Source: QHXW01 sp035297145 (GTDB lineage Bacteria; Acidobacteriota; Terriglobia; Bryobacterales; Bryobacteraceae). Taken from it: DNA of 64,000 bases. Below are positions 8,915 to 18,465 of this stretch, piece after piece. The stretch covers positions 62,001 to 126,000 of the forward strand of contig DATGZN010000093.1 in NCBI GenBank assembly GCA_035297145.1, read 5' to 3'. The notes beneath the pieces were generated by a model. It saw only the letters and a list, made by a program, of their open reading frames with translations, was not told where the DNA came from and ran no database searches. How positions within the stretch are numbered: position 1 is the stretch's first letter; each line of letters starts with the position of its first letter. A program made the position numbers and the translations under genes.

Positions 8915-10951
8915 TTAACGAGTTGCGGGCTGGTAGCCGTCGGCAAGCTTTCCGTGGTTGGTCAATATCTGACCATTGACCTCCACGGTGGCGTCGGGGA
9001 AGAACAACCATCGCACGAAATCACCGCTGACCTGGCCGCCGAGTTCAGTATTATCGCCAAGGCTCATGCGCACCACGCCCGCGCCATAACCGTAGTAAGC
9101 CAGAGTGGAGCTGTTCAAGGAATTCTCCAGCTTTGGATTGAATCCCAAAGCGAATTCACGAAAGCTGCGCGCGGCATCACCACCGGCCCTGATGGCTTCG
9201 TCAGCGGCCTCCATGTTCTCGTCCGCGGAAATACCGGTCAGCTCGCCCTCGCGGAATTCGAGCTTCAGGTTGCGCACGATGCCTTTGGGGAAGCGGGCCG
9301 AGGGGATGACCAGATGGCCCGTGACGCTCTCCTCAACCGGCGCAACCCGCAGCACCCCTGCCGGCAGTTCGATCTCACGATCGACGCGTACGCGAGCCGC
9401 CCGTGCTCGCCGTCCTGACGCGTTCCCGTCCTGCTTGTTGAACGAACGGTTGCCCACGCGAAAACTAATATCAGTTCCGGCGGGTGTCCGCACGCGCACG
9501 GTGCCGGAGCGCAACAGTTTGATGGCGCGATCCTGCGCGGCCGAAAGTGCCGGATAGTCGATGTCGAGAGCATTCTGATACGCGCGATCGAGGACCGCAG
9601 AATGTGCGCCTGGAAGGCCGTCGGCCTCGACGCTGCCCTCCGCCCAATGAAAGTGAATCTCGCGGCGCGTGCCGCCGTGCTCCAGCCAGTTTTCCAGCGC
9701 CTTGCGTTCGTCGGCTGAAATCTTGCGCCTGCCCAGCGGCAGCCAAAGGTAGATCTCCGCCGAGTTGAGATCGCGCGTCTCCACCGCGCCTGCTTCCTTC
9801 AGCCGTTTGCGCAACGCGTCGCTGAGTTCCTGGAAATAATCCGGATCGCCGCCGAACAGAACGCGCTCGCCGCGGCCAGGCTTGAGGGCTTCGACAATCT
9901 TCTGGGCCATATGATCGTAGTCGAGAGCGCCGGGCGACGTCTCGAACAAGAAAAAATCGTGCACACTGCGCGCAATCTCGGCAATGGCCCGTTCACGGGC
10001 CGGCACCGGCTTGTCCGAAGCTTTCACGAACACGGCAATCGCGACGTGGCCAGTGTTATCGGGCAGAGTGACAATGCCGGCGTCGTTGGTAGTGCCGCCA
10101 ATCGATCCCGTCTTGTGCGCGACTTCCGTGCCCTCGGGGAGAATGCCTTTGAGCCGCGCCTGGCCGGTCTCGCAGCGCCGCATGATGTCCAGCAGCAGGC
10201 CGGCTGATTCGGGCTTCAGAACATCCCTATCCTTCAGCCAGATCCGCGCAAGCAGCGCAGCCATGGCATCGGGAGTTGATGTATCGCGGGGGTCCTTATC
10301 GGCAGCGGCGCCCGCTTTCTTGGACTCGTCGGGCGGAACAGCGTCAAACAGCTTCTCCCACATCGCCGGTGACCACTGGTTTTCCGGGGGCAGGTTCTTC
10401 ACGCCGTCCCACTCGGCGATCAGGCGGGCCGTCGGGCGGTTCACGCTAATGCCATCGATACCCAAATCGCGCATGCGCGCGGTCACGGCGTCGGGTCCGC
10501 CAGCGAGTCGTAGCAGAATGTCGGCGGCACTGTTGTCGCTGATGAGCAGCATCAGCTCCATCAGGTTGCGGATGGACACTGCCAGACCGGGTTGGCTGAA
10601 GAGATTGGTGAGCGTACCGCTGCCCGGATGCAAGTCCGAAGGGTGGATCTCGATCATCTGGTCGAGCTTCAACTCGCCCAGATCGACACGATGAAGCAGT
10701 TGGACCGCCACAGGGACCTTGAAGGTGCTGGCCATGGGAAACCGCTCGTCCCCATGGAACGAAACTTTTCGCCCAGATTCGAGATGAATGGCGCTCGCTC
10801 CCACCTCGCCGCCGGCGATCTGCGAGACCCGCTCCATTTCGTGTTCCAGGCGAAGGAGCTGCGAATCAGCGGCGGTAAGAGAGGTGGCGAGAACGAGTGC
10901 CGCAAGGTTTGCGGCGGCGAATGACGCGCCCAGCGTCAGCGGTTTGGCCAT
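8915..10951 (-). CDS. Class A beta-lactamase fold fused to a degenerate M29 aminopeptidase-like domain
   Basis: 678 aa, about twice a normal class A beta-lactamase. The signal peptide is residues 1-28. The serine-hydrolase domain covers about 35-330 and has the catalytic S75-x-x-K78 (STFK), S138-D139-N140 (SDN) and K280-T281-G282 motifs; the omega-loop glutamate is not in its usual ExxLN setting. Residues about 335-678 resemble aminopeptidase T (M29), including REFALGFNP and a SLGDN-like turn. The positions where the family has metal-binding His and His-x-Asp read as Arg and Arg-Trp-Leu here (VVRMSLGDN, VRWLFF). The second domain is therefore probably non-catalytic. It may be a periplasmic beta-lactam or D-Ala peptide hydrolase with a binding module. 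Confidence 0.75.
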   Translation of the reverse strand: MAKPLTLGASFAAANLAALVLATSLTAADSQLLRLEHEMERVSQIAGGEVGASAIHLESGRKVSFHGDERFPMASTFKVPVAVQLLHRVDLGELKLDQMIEIHPSDLHPGSGTLTNLFSQPGLAVSIRNLMELMLLISDNSAADILLRLAGGPDAVTARMRDLGIDGISVNRPTARLIAEWDGVKNLPPENQWSPAMWEKLFDAVPPDESKKAGAAADKDPRDTSTPDAMAALLARIWLKDRDVLKPESAGLLLDIMRRCETGQARLKGILPEGTEVAHKTGSIGGTTNDAGIVTLPDNTGHVAIAVFVKASDKPVPARERAIAEIARSVHDFFLFETSPGALDYDHMAQKIVEALKPGRGERVLFGGDPDYFQELSDALRKRLKEAGAVETRDLNSAEIYLWLPLGRRKISADERKALENWLEHGGTRREIHFHWAEGSVEADGLPGAHSAVLDRAYQNALDIDYPALSAAQDRAIKLLRSGTVRVRTPAGTDISFRVGNRSFNKQDGNASGRRARAARVRVDREIELPAGVLRVAPVEESVTGHLVIPSARFPKGIVRNLKLEFREGELTGISADENMEAADEAIRAGGDAARSFREFALGFNPKLENSLNSSTLAYYGYGAGVVRMSLGDNTELGGQVSGDFVRWLFFPDATVEVNGQILTNHGKLADGYQPATR

Positions 10952-11000
10952 CGGAAAAACTTAAGATAGCACTTCCGCTGGCGCGGGCTCCGGTTCGTGC

Positions 11001-11423
11001 CTACTGGGCTGTGCCCGCCGCCATTCTCCATTGCGAGCCTGGTTCTGCGTCGCGCAGTGACGTTACGGCTGGAGCCTCGTTCCGCGCTGTTGCCCGGTAA
11101 GGTTGGAAGCGGTAGCCGACTCCGAAGATCGTCTCAATGTAAGAGACTCCATAGCTGCCGAGGCTCTTTCGCAAACGGCGAACGTGTACATCCAACGTGC
11201 GGGTACGGACCTCCGACGTATATCCCCATACCAGCAGGAGCAATTCCTCGCGTGGCACCAGCTCGCCGGGGTGGCGAACCAAAAAGGCAAGTAGAGAGTA
11301 CGCTTTGAACGTGAGCTTCATGGGCGTCCCGTCTAGATAGGCCACTTCCCGCTCGAAGTTCACCGTCAGGTGGTTGTCTTTATAGCCAGTCGAATGGATG
11401 GGCCCCGGTTGCGGCTGCGTCAT
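11001..11423 (-). CDS. Stand-alone OmpR/PhoB-type winged-helix DNA-binding protein
   Basis: 140 aa, consisting of a single OmpR-type effector domain (about residues 18-110). Diagnostic segments are LTFKAYSLLAFLVRHPGELVPREELL, TRTLDVHVRRLRKSLG (the recognition helix) and GVGYRF in the wing. There is no receiver domain, so it would act without phosphorylation or with a separate partner. The ATG has a GAGGAGA site. The start codon is immediately preceded by two exact 12-bp tandem repeats, which could be its own operator since PhoB-type proteins bind tandem repeats about 11 bp apart. It is divergent from the winged-helix/TPR regulator. Targets are unknown. Confidence 0.8.
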   Translation of the reverse strand: MTQPQPGPIHSTGYKDNHLTVNFEREVAYLDGTPMKLTFKAYSLLAFLVRHPGELVPREELLLLVWGYTSEVRTRTLDVHVRRLRKSLGSYGVSYIETIFGVGYRFQPYRATARNEAPAVTSLRDAEPGSQWRMAAGTAQ

Positions 11424-11432
11424 TACAATCTC

Positions 11433-11456
11433 CTCAATTCATTTCTCAATTCATTT
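11433..11456. repeat. Two exact 12-bp tandem repeats at the start of a winged-helix gene
   Basis: CTCAATTCATTT occurs twice without a gap, 10 bp from the start codon of the minus-strand winged-helix gene and covering part of its leader. The spacing is close to one helical turn. It may be an autoregulatory operator or a slippage duplication; no experimental support. Confidence 0.6.
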
Positions 11457-11627
11457 AAGGTGGGGAACGAGTTCAGTTTGCGACAAACGCGAGGATGCCT
11501 CAATACACCCGGAGTGACTTGTCACACAAATCGATATGATTTCGTATATTTCTCATTTGTATGTAGTTATTCGTCTGCATGACACGCTATGTAGCCGTTG
11601 ATACACTTGTTTAAGCCTGTAACTGAA

Positions 11628-13412
11628 ATGGAATCATTCGCGCGCACGCCGCATACCGTCCGGTTCGGTGTGTTCGACCTTGATCTGCGGTCGGGAGAAT
11701 TACGTAAACAAGGACGTCACGTCCGACTGGAAGGCCAGCCGGTGCAGGTGCTAATCAAGCTCCTGGAAAAACCCGGCGAATTGATCACGCGTGAAGATTT
11801 GCGCAAGGAACTTTGGCCCGCGGACACTTTTGTAAACTTCGAGCAGAGCCTGAATGCGGCGGTCAAGCGGTTGCGCCATGCGCTGGGCGATGTTCCGGCA
11901 AACCCGCGGTTCATTGAGACCCTGGCGCGCCGAGGGTACCGATTCATCGCGCCGGTCAGTAGCGCCACGACCACAGCAACTTCAGAAACCCAGCGGCCCC
12001 GTGCCGTGGAATCGCTGGCGGTCCTGCCTTTTGCCAACACGGACGCCGATCCCGAAACCGAGTATCTGGCCGACGGAATCACGGAGAGCGTCATCAATCA
12101 TGTTTCCCGTCTGTCCAGCGTGCGCGTGATGGCGCGAAGCACGGTGTTTCGCTATAAGGACAAGACTCTTGACCCACGGGCCTTGGGGCGAAAGCTGAAC
12201 GTGGACGCGGTGTTGCTTGGCCGCGTGCAGCAACGCGGTGACGCTCTGTTAGTGGGCGCTGAGCTGGTGGACGTGCAAAACGGCTGGCGACTTTGGGGTG
12301 AACAGTACAACCGGAAGCTGGCCGACATTTTTTCAGTGGAAGAGGAAATGTCCCGGGAAATTTCGGAGAAGCTTCGCGTGAGGTTGACTGGAGCTGACCG
12401 CAGCCTTCTGGCCAAACGCTACACCGAGAGCACCGAGGCTTACCAGGATTACTTGAAAGGCCGTTATCATTTAAACCGGCTGACTGAGGACGGCCTGAGG
12501 AAAGGGATCGAGTATTTCGAACGCGCGATCCAGCGAGATCAGAACTACGCGCTGGCATACACGGGTCTCGCGGATTCCTTCGGGCTGCTCGGATTTATGG
12601 GCCTGGCTCCCGCCGCCGACGTGATGCCCAAGGCGAAAGAGGCTGCGCGGCGGGCCATCGCCATCGACGAGGGCCTGGCTGAGGCGCATGCGTCCCTCGC
12701 GGGCGTCTTCAAGAACTACGACTGGGATTGGGCGGGCGCGGAACGTGAATACGCCAAAGCGCTCGAGCTGAACCCCAAATACGCGAATGGGCACCGCATG
12801 TTCGCGTCTTATTTGGCGGCGCTGGGCCGGACGGAGCAATCTCTTCGCGAGAGCCGGTTGGCGCTCGAACTGGATCCGTTCTCGCTGCCGATTCACGTGG
12901 AGGTGGCCTACAATCTTTACATGGGACGCGACTACGAGAGGGCATTGGAAGAGGCGCTGCGCACCCTGGACCTGGAACCGCAATTTGCGCCCGCTCAGTC
13001 GATCCTAGGATGGATTTACGAACAACAGGGCCGGCATACCCAGGCTATGGAGACCGCAGAACGCGCGCGGGAACTCTCCGCCGGCCATCCCGCGTCTGTA
13101 GCCTCTTTGAGTCACATCCTGATGGCCGCTGGGCGCGAGCAACAAGCGAGCGAGCTTCTCGTGAAGCTCGAGGAACTCGCGCGCAGCCAGCATGTTTCTC
13201 CATTCTGGATGGCCGTGGCGTACACAGGCGCGGGGAAAACGACCATGGCGTTAGAGGAACTCTACAAAGCTTATGAGCAGCACGACGTCATGTTGGTGTG
13301 GCTCGGTACCGAGCCGCGATTCGATCCACTGCGCCGGGAGCCCCGCTTTACTGAGCTTCTGCAGCGCATCGGGTTGTCACCGTCGGCCGATAGCGCGCAT
13401 TCGGGCCGCTAA
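11628..13412 (+). CDS. Winged-helix (CadC-type) regulator with adenylate-cyclase-like and TPR domains
   Basis: 594 aa from the ATG at 11628; an upstream TTG would add ten residues without motif support. An N-terminal OmpR-type DNA-binding domain (about 8-105) includes LITREDLRKELWP and NAAVKRLRHALGD. The middle region (about 125-260) with LAVLPFANTDADPETEYLADGITESV and GRVQQRGDALLVGAELVD is the TolB-like/FlgO-like module common in acidobacterial regulators. The C-terminal half is tetratricopeptide repeats (EYFERAIQRDQNYALAYTGLAD and similar). Unlike true CadC, no membrane helix is evident between the domains, so this is probably a cytoplasmic regulator whose TPRs bind a partner. The promoter region is shared with the divergent winged-helix gene. 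Confidence 0.8.
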   Translation: MESFARTPHTVRFGVFDLDLRSGELRKQGRHVRLEGQPVQVLIKLLEKPGELITREDLRKELWPADTFVNFEQSLNAAVKRLRHALGDVPANPRFIETLARRGYRFIAPVSSATTTATSETQRPRAVESLAVLPFANTDADPETEYLADGITESVINHVSRLSSVRVMARSTVFRYKDKTLDPRALGRKLNVDAVLLGRVQQRGDALLVGAELVDVQNGWRLWGEQYNRKLADIFSVEEEMSREISEKLRVRLTGADRSLLAKRYTESTEAYQDYLKGRYHLNRLTEDGLRKGIEYFERAIQRDQNYALAYTGLADSFGLLGFMGLAPAADVMPKAKEAARRAIAIDEGLAEAHASLAGVFKNYDWDWAGAEREYAKALELNPKYANGHRMFASYLAALGRTEQSLRESRLALELDPFSLPIHVEVAYNLYMGRDYERALEEALRTLDLEPQFAPAQSILGWIYEQQGRHTQAMETAERARELSAGHPASVASLSHILMAAGREQQASELLVKLEELARSQHVSPFWMAVAYTGAGKTTMALEELYKAYEQHDVMLVWLGTEPRFDPLRREPRFTELLQRIGLSPSADSAHSGR

Positions 13413-13440
13413 GACTCCTCTGTTATATTGAAATTTCCCC

Positions 13441-16107
13441 ATGCAACTCGAGAAAGTCTATGAGCCGCAGCGGTTTGAACCGCACTGGGCGCAGTGGTGG
13501 ATCGACGCCGGAATCTTTCACGCGGATGTGAAAAGCGACGCGCCGGTTTTCTCGCTGGTGATTCCGCCGCCTAACGTTACCGGCTCGCTGCACATCGGCC
13601 ACATGCTGGAGCATAGCTTGATCGATTGCACCGTCCGCTGGCACCGCATGCGCGGCGACAACACGCTGTGGCTGCCGGGAACCGATCACGCGGGCATTTC
13701 GACCGAGATGATGGTGGTGCGGCAGCTCGCGAGCGAGGGGACGAGCCGGAACGAGATCGGGCGCGAAAAGTTCATCGAGCGCGTTTGGAAATGGAAAGAG
13801 CAGTACGGCGGAACCATCATCCGGCAGATGATCCGCATGGGCACGAGCTGCGACTGGAGCCGCGAACGCTTCACCATGGACTCGGGGCTTTCGCGCGCCG
13901 TTCGCGAAGTATTCGTCAGGCTCTGGGAAAAGGGTCTGATTTACCGTGGTGAATACATGGTCAACTGGTGCCCACGCTGCCAGACCGTGCTCTCCGATCT
14001 CGAAGTCAAACACGAGGAGACAGCGGGACATCTTTGGCATATCCGGTATCCGGTGGTGGGGACGGATCGCTATCTGGTGGTTGCAACGACGCGACCGGAG
14101 ACCATGCTGGGCGATACCGCGGTGGCCATCAATCCACGCGACGCGCGCTACTTCGAGCTGCATGGCAAAACCGTGATGCTGCCCTTGATGGATCGTGAGA
14201 TCCCGATCATCCTGGATGAGCTGGCTGATCCGAAGTTCGGCACGGGCGCAGTGAAGGTGACGCCGGCGCACGATCCCAACGATTTCGAAGCCGGCAAGCG
14301 GCACGATCTGCCGAAAATCAAGGTGATCGACGAGAATGCGCGCATGACGGCGGAGGCGGGCCGCTATGCGGGGCTCGATCGCTTCGAGGCGCGCAAGCAG
14401 GTGGTCGCCGATCTCGAACAGCGGGGCCTCATCGAGAAGATCGAAGACTACACCCTCAGCGTGGGCCGCTGCGAGCGGACGAAAGACATTGTCGAGCCAC
14501 TCATTTCCACCCAGTGGTTCGTGAAAACAAAGCCGCTGGCGGAGAAGGCGATCGAAGTGGTGGAATCCGGGAAAATCGGTTTCATCCCGGAGAACTGGAC
14601 CAAGGTCTACTACGAGTGGATGTACAACATCCGCGACTGGTGCATCTCGCGGCAGTTGTGGTGGGGGCACCGCATTCCGGCGTGGCACTGCCAGGATTGC
14701 AGCAAAATCAACGTAGCGCGGGAAGAGCCGCGGAACTGCTGCCAATGCGGCAGTGCGCGCCTGGTGCAGGATACGGACGTGCTGGACACGTGGTTCAGCT
14801 CGCAGTTGTGGCCGTTCTCGACGCTCGGCTGGCCGGATGACACCGAGGACCTGCGCAAGTTCTATCCGACATCCCTGTTGATCACTGGCTTCGATATTCT
14901 CTTTTTCTGGGTCGCGCGCATGATCATGGCGGGCATGGAATTCATGGGCGAGGTGCCATTCCACCAGGTCTACATTCACGGCTTAGTGCGCGACGCCGAA
15001 CGCCAGAAGATGTCGAAGACCAAGGGGAACACTATTGATCCGCTGGTGGTGACGGAGAAATACGGGACGGATGCGGTCCGCCTGGCACTGCTGATGGGCG
15101 CCGCACCCGGGACGGATATCGTGCTCTCCGAAGAGCGCATGGAATCGACGCGCGCGTTCGCGAACAAGATCTGGAACGCGGCACGGCTGATCTTTATGAA
15201 CATGGAGCGCTCGGGTGTGCAGCCGTGGGTTCCAGAGGATTTGCAGGCGTACCGGCCGGAAGGCGACGAGGGCCATGTCCGCGATGAAGACCGCTGGATA
15301 TTCAGTCGGTTGAGCGAGGTTGCGGAATTTGTCAATCTGGCGATCGGGCAGTTCCGCTATCACGAAGTCGCGCAGGAGCTATGGCATTTCTTCTGGCACG
15401 AGTTTTGCGATTGGTATCTTGAGATTAAGAAAGCACAGCTCAAGCCGGAGTCGGGGATGACGGCGGACTGGCGCAATTTGCTGGCGGCTTTCGAAGCAGC
15501 TCTGCGACTGCTTCATCCGGTGATGCCGTTCTTGACCGAGGAGATTTGGCAGCGGTTGGCGCCGGCAACGCAGGCACGACCGAAGTCGATTGCCCTTGCG
15601 TCGTATCCCAAGCAGAGCGACGCCTGGAAAACTTCACCAGGGCAGCTCAAGATACGTTATCTGCAGAACATCATGTCGTCAGCGCGAACTCTTCGAACGG
15701 AGATGAAGCTTGACCCTAAAGTGAAGCTGACGGGTGTGCTGTACTCTCAGCGACCGGAACTGCACGACGCAGCCAAGTACTACGAGGGAATCATTCAAAC
15801 AGGAACGAACGTGACGCTCGATCCTTCCTACGACCCAGCCCCCCAGTCGGGTGCCGTCATCTCCTGGCCCGAAGGGGATATCGAACTCAACGTTCCGCAA
15901 TCCAATCTCGCCGAACAGCGCAAGCGCCTGGAAAAAGAGCGCGAGCAGCTCGAAAAGAACATCGCCAACTCCACGCGCCAACTGGGTGACGAGACCTTCC
16001 TCAGCCGCGCACCAGCGCACGTTGTTGAATCAATCAAGACGAAACTCGTCGACTACGAGACGCAGCTCGCCAAGGTGCGCAAGGCGCTCAACGGATCTTC
16101 TTCATGA
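13441..16107 (+). CDS. valS: Valyl-tRNA synthetase
   Basis: 888-aa class I synthetase that charges tRNA-Val. The HIGH motif is at residues 51-54 within PPPNVTGSLHIGHML, and KMSKT is at 523-527. The CP1 editing domain (about 190-370) contains TTRPETMLGDTAVAINP, used to hydrolyse Thr-tRNA-Val. A four-cysteine zinc-like knuckle appears near residue 420 (CQDC...CCQC). The C-terminal 70 residues form the ValRS-specific coiled-coil arm. Length is normal. It leads a tightly packed operon: its stop overlaps the nadC start (ATGA). Only 28 bp separate it from the upstream gene, in which a TTATATT sequence could serve as a -10. Confidence 0.97.
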   Translation: MQLEKVYEPQRFEPHWAQWWIDAGIFHADVKSDAPVFSLVIPPPNVTGSLHIGHMLEHSLIDCTVRWHRMRGDNTLWLPGTDHAGISTEMMVVRQLASEGTSRNEIGREKFIERVWKWKEQYGGTIIRQMIRMGTSCDWSRERFTMDSGLSRAVREVFVRLWEKGLIYRGEYMVNWCPRCQTVLSDLEVKHEETAGHLWHIRYPVVGTDRYLVVATTRPETMLGDTAVAINPRDARYFELHGKTVMLPLMDREIPIILDELADPKFGTGAVKVTPAHDPNDFEAGKRHDLPKIKVIDENARMTAEAGRYAGLDRFEARKQVVADLEQRGLIEKIEDYTLSVGRCERTKDIVEPLISTQWFVKTKPLAEKAIEVVESGKIGFIPENWTKVYYEWMYNIRDWCISRQLWWGHRIPAWHCQDCSKINVAREEPRNCCQCGSARLVQDTDVLDTWFSSQLWPFSTLGWPDDTEDLRKFYPTSLLITGFDILFFWVARMIMAGMEFMGEVPFHQVYIHGLVRDAERQKMSKTKGNTIDPLVVTEKYGTDAVRLALLMGAAPGTDIVLSEERMESTRAFANKIWNAARLIFMNMERSGVQPWVPEDLQAYRPEGDEGHVRDEDRWIFSRLSEVAEFVNLAIGQFRYHEVAQELWHFFWHEFCDWYLEIKKAQLKPESGMTADWRNLLAAFEAALRLLHPVMPFLTEEIWQRLAPATQARPKSIALASYPKQSDAWKTSPGQLKIRYLQNIMSSARTLRTEMKLDPKVKLTGVLYSQRPELHDAAKYYEGIIQTGTNVTLDPSYDPAPQSGAVISWPEGDIELNVPQSNLAEQRKRLEKEREQLEKNIANSTRQLGDETFLSRAPAHVVESIKTKLVDYETQLAKVRKALNGSSS

Positions 16108-16940
16108 TCGATTTTTCGCATCCCGACATCGTGGACTCGGTGGAGCGCGCGCTGGAAGAAGACGTCGGCCCTGGCGATGTCACTTCGCAATCGTGCGTGC
16201 TGGAGGATCGCATGGCGAAGGGGCGGTTTCTCGCTCGCGAGCAACAGATCGTGGCGGGGACCGAGTTATTGCCGCTGATCTATCAAGCGCGTGGCGGCGT
16301 GGAATCGCTCAAAATAGAGAAGTTGAGCGGCGCTTGCGTGTCCGACGGTCAAACTCTCGCCACAGTCCGCGGCCGAGCGCGCACGCTGCTCGAATGCGAG
16401 CGCGTAGCGTTGAATTTCTTGCAACATCTCGGCGGGATCGCAACCCTGGCGCGGCGCTACGCCGATGCCGTCGCGGGTACCGGCTGCCGTGTCCTCGATA
16501 CCCGAAAAACCACTCCCGGTTTGCGCCGCTTGGAGAAGATGGCAGCCGCCGCGGGCGGCGTGACCAACCACCGCATGGGACTCTACGATGCCATCCTGAT
16601 CAAGAACAATCACATCGCCGCGGCGTGCGGCGTACGGCAAGCTTTGGAGAACGCGCGAGCAGCCGGGCTTCCCATCGAAATCGAAGTGCGCACGCGTGCC
16701 GAGCTGGAAGAAGCGATTGACGCGGGCGCCACGCACCTGCTTCTTGATAATTTGACGCCGCAAGAAGCCGCCGAGCACATCCGTTGGATCGCAGGTCGCG
16801 CCAAGGTCGAGCTTTCAGGCGGCATCACGCTCGAAAACGTTCGCGCCTACGCGGAAACGGGCGCCGACTACGTTTCCTCTGGCGCCATCACGCATTCCGC
16901 ACCGGCGGTGGACATCAGCTTTCGCCTGGAGCTCGACTGA
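16104..16940 (+). CDS. nadC: Nicotinate-nucleotide pyrophosphorylase (quinolinate phosphoribosyltransferase)
   Basis: 278 aa. It converts quinolinate and PRPP to nicotinate mononucleotide in de novo NAD synthesis. The N-terminal alpha/beta sandwich contains EEDVGPGDVTSQ. The barrel domain has the family signature LDTRKTTPGLRRLEK with the substrate-binding Arg and Lys residues, then GGVTNHRMGLYDAILIKNNH, and the late strands LLLDNLTPQEA and ELSGGITLENV. Length and order are normal. The start overlaps the valS stop by 4 bp and the stop abuts birA, so it belongs to a cofactor-synthesis operon. nadA and nadB are not in the window. Confidence 0.95.
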   Translation: MIDFSHPDIVDSVERALEEDVGPGDVTSQSCVLEDRMAKGRFLAREQQIVAGTELLPLIYQARGGVESLKIEKLSGACVSDGQTLATVRGRARTLLECERVALNFLQHLGGIATLARRYADAVAGTGCRVLDTRKTTPGLRRLEKMAAAAGGVTNHRMGLYDAILIKNNHIAAACGVRQALENARAAGLPIEIEVRTRAELEEAIDAGATHLLLDNLTPQEAAEHIRWIAGRAKVELSGGITLENVRAYAETGADYVSSGAITHSAPAVDISFRLELD

Positions 16941-17698
16941 TGCCGTTTGATGTCGAACTCGTTCGTCAAAACTGGCCGCAGCCGGTCTTCTATTTCCCGA
17001 CGCTCGATTCCACGATGCTCGAAGCGACGCGGCTGGCGGAAGCGGGATGCGAGCCTGGCACGGTGGTCGTCGCCGACGAACAGACTGCCGGGCAAGGAAG
17101 GCACGGGCGGCGCTGGCATTCGGAGCCGAACGCCGGTTTGTATGTCTCGATCGTCCTGCGTCCCGATCTAGCGCCGGACTCTCTACCGGTTCTGACGTTG
17201 GCGCTAGGCCTCGCGGCAGCGGACGCGATCGCCGAGGCTGCGAGCCTTCACTGCGATCTCCGCTGGCCCAACGACCTGATGCTCGACGGCCGAAAGGTCG
17301 CCGGGATTCTGGTGCAACTTCTCGATTCCGCCGCCATCGCCGGCATCGGCATCAACGTCAACCACTCCGCATTTCCGGCGGATATCGCCGCCGAAGCCAC
17401 GTCGCTTCGCATCGCTGCCAAGCGGCCGCACTCGCGCGAGCAGCTTCTGGTGGCGCTATTGAATGCCGTTGATCGCTATCAGAGCATTCTCACCGGCGCA
17501 GACGGCAAACAGAGAATCCTGAGTATGTTTTCGCTGCGCTCGAGTTACGCCCGCAACAAGCGCGTAAAGGTGGAACAAGGCTCCGCTGTGGTGGAAGGAA
17601 CCACGGCCGGTCTTGACGCCTCCGGCTTTCTCATTCTTCGTAAGGACGACGGCACCGAGGACCTGGTGCTCGCCGGCGGCGTGAGGCCCGCCTCCTGA
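16940..17698 (+). CDS. birA: Biotin--[acetyl-CoA-carboxylase] ligase, monofunctional
   Basis: 252 aa. It activates biotin to biotinyl-AMP and attaches it to carboxyl carrier proteins. The catalytic core shows LDSTMLEA, the biotin/AMP loop EQTAGQGRHGRRWHS (GRGRxGRxW-type), LRWPNDLMLDGRKVAGIL and GIGINVN. A short SH3-like C-terminus ends the protein. It lacks the N-terminal helix-turn-helix of E. coli BirA, so it is unlikely to repress biotin genes. The ATG overlaps the last base of the nadC stop. Longer in-frame extensions would run into nadC and are rejected. Confidence 0.95.
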   Translation: MPFDVELVRQNWPQPVFYFPTLDSTMLEATRLAEAGCEPGTVVVADEQTAGQGRHGRRWHSEPNAGLYVSIVLRPDLAPDSLPVLTLALGLAAADAIAEAASLHCDLRWPNDLMLDGRKVAGILVQLLDSAAIAGIGINVNHSAFPADIAAEATSLRIAAKRPHSREQLLVALLNAVDRYQSILTGADGKQRILSMFSLRSSYARNKRVKVEQGSAVVEGTTAGLDASGFLILRKDDGTEDLVLAGGVRPAS

Positions 17699-18465
17699 TG
17701 CTGCTCGCGCTCGATGTTGGCAACACGAACCTGACCATCGGCGCATTCGACGGCGTCACGCTCGCCGCGCAGTGGCGGCTGCGCACGGTGCATGACCAGA
17801 CGGCCGACGAGTGGGGAATTCTGCTGCGCAACCTGTTTGCGCTTTCCGGCCTCGATATCGCGCGCGTGGACGGCGTGGTGATTTCGAGCGTAGTGCCGCC
17901 ACTCGATCCATCACTGGCTGCCATGGCCCCACGTTACTTCGGTAGCGAAGCATTTTTTATCAATCCCGCCGACGCCGGTCTGCCCATGTGCGTGGATAGG
18001 CCGTCAGAAGTGGGCGCCGATCGCGTGGTCAATGGAGTGGCGGCGTTCCAAAAGTACGGCGGGCCGTGCGTCATTGTCGATCTGGGGACAGCCGTCAACT
18101 TCGATGTCGTTTCTGCCAAAGGTGAATATCTTGGCGGAGTGATTACCGCCGGCATCGGCATTTCCATCGCGGCGTTGTTCAGCAAAACGGCGCGGCTGCC
18201 CATGGTCGCGTTTCGCGAGCCGGAAAAGCTCATCGGCACGAACACCGTGGCGTGCCTGCAATCCGGCTTCTACTACGGTTCACTAGGCATGATCGATGGC
18301 ATTCTCGAACGGCTGATCGCTGAGCTTGGTCCGCAGACTAAGGTCATCGCCACCGGCGGCCAGGCGAGCCAGATCGCAGGCGGTTCGAAACGCGTGCAGC
18401 ATGTCGATGAGCACTTGACGCTCGAAGGTCTGCGCCTGATTTGGGAGCGGAAGCACCGCGCGTGA
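17698..18465 (+). CDS. coaX: Type III pantothenate kinase
   Basis: 255 aa. Catalyses the first step of CoA synthesis, ATP-dependent phosphorylation of pantothenate, as an ASKHA-fold dimer needing monovalent cations. Seen are the phosphate-1 loop LALDVGNTNLTIGAF at the extreme N-terminus, ISSVVPPLDP, GADRVVNGVAAF, the phosphate-2 motif IVDLGTAVNFDVV, GGVITAGI and the C-terminal ATGGQA adenosine motif. Its ATG shares a base with the birA stop, and its own stop overlaps the next GTG (GTGA). The grouping with nadC and birA makes this a vitamin/cofactor operon. Confidence 0.96.
   Translation: MLLALDVGNTNLTIGAFDGVTLAAQWRLRTVHDQTADEWGILLRNLFALSGLDIARVDGVVISSVVPPLDPSLAAMAPRYFGSEAFFINPADAGLPMCVDRPSEVGADRVVNGVAAFQKYGGPCVIVDLGTAVNFDVVSAKGEYLGGVITAGIGISIAALFSKTARLPMVAFREPEKLIGTNTVACLQSGFYYGSLGMIDGILERLIAELGPQTKVIATGGQASQIAGGSKRVQHVDEHLTLEGLRLIWERKHRA

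Noticed and set aside
13423..14979. 518-codon open frame opposite valS
   Set aside because: Antisense shadow of a well-conserved gene in high-GC DNA, no family resemblance.
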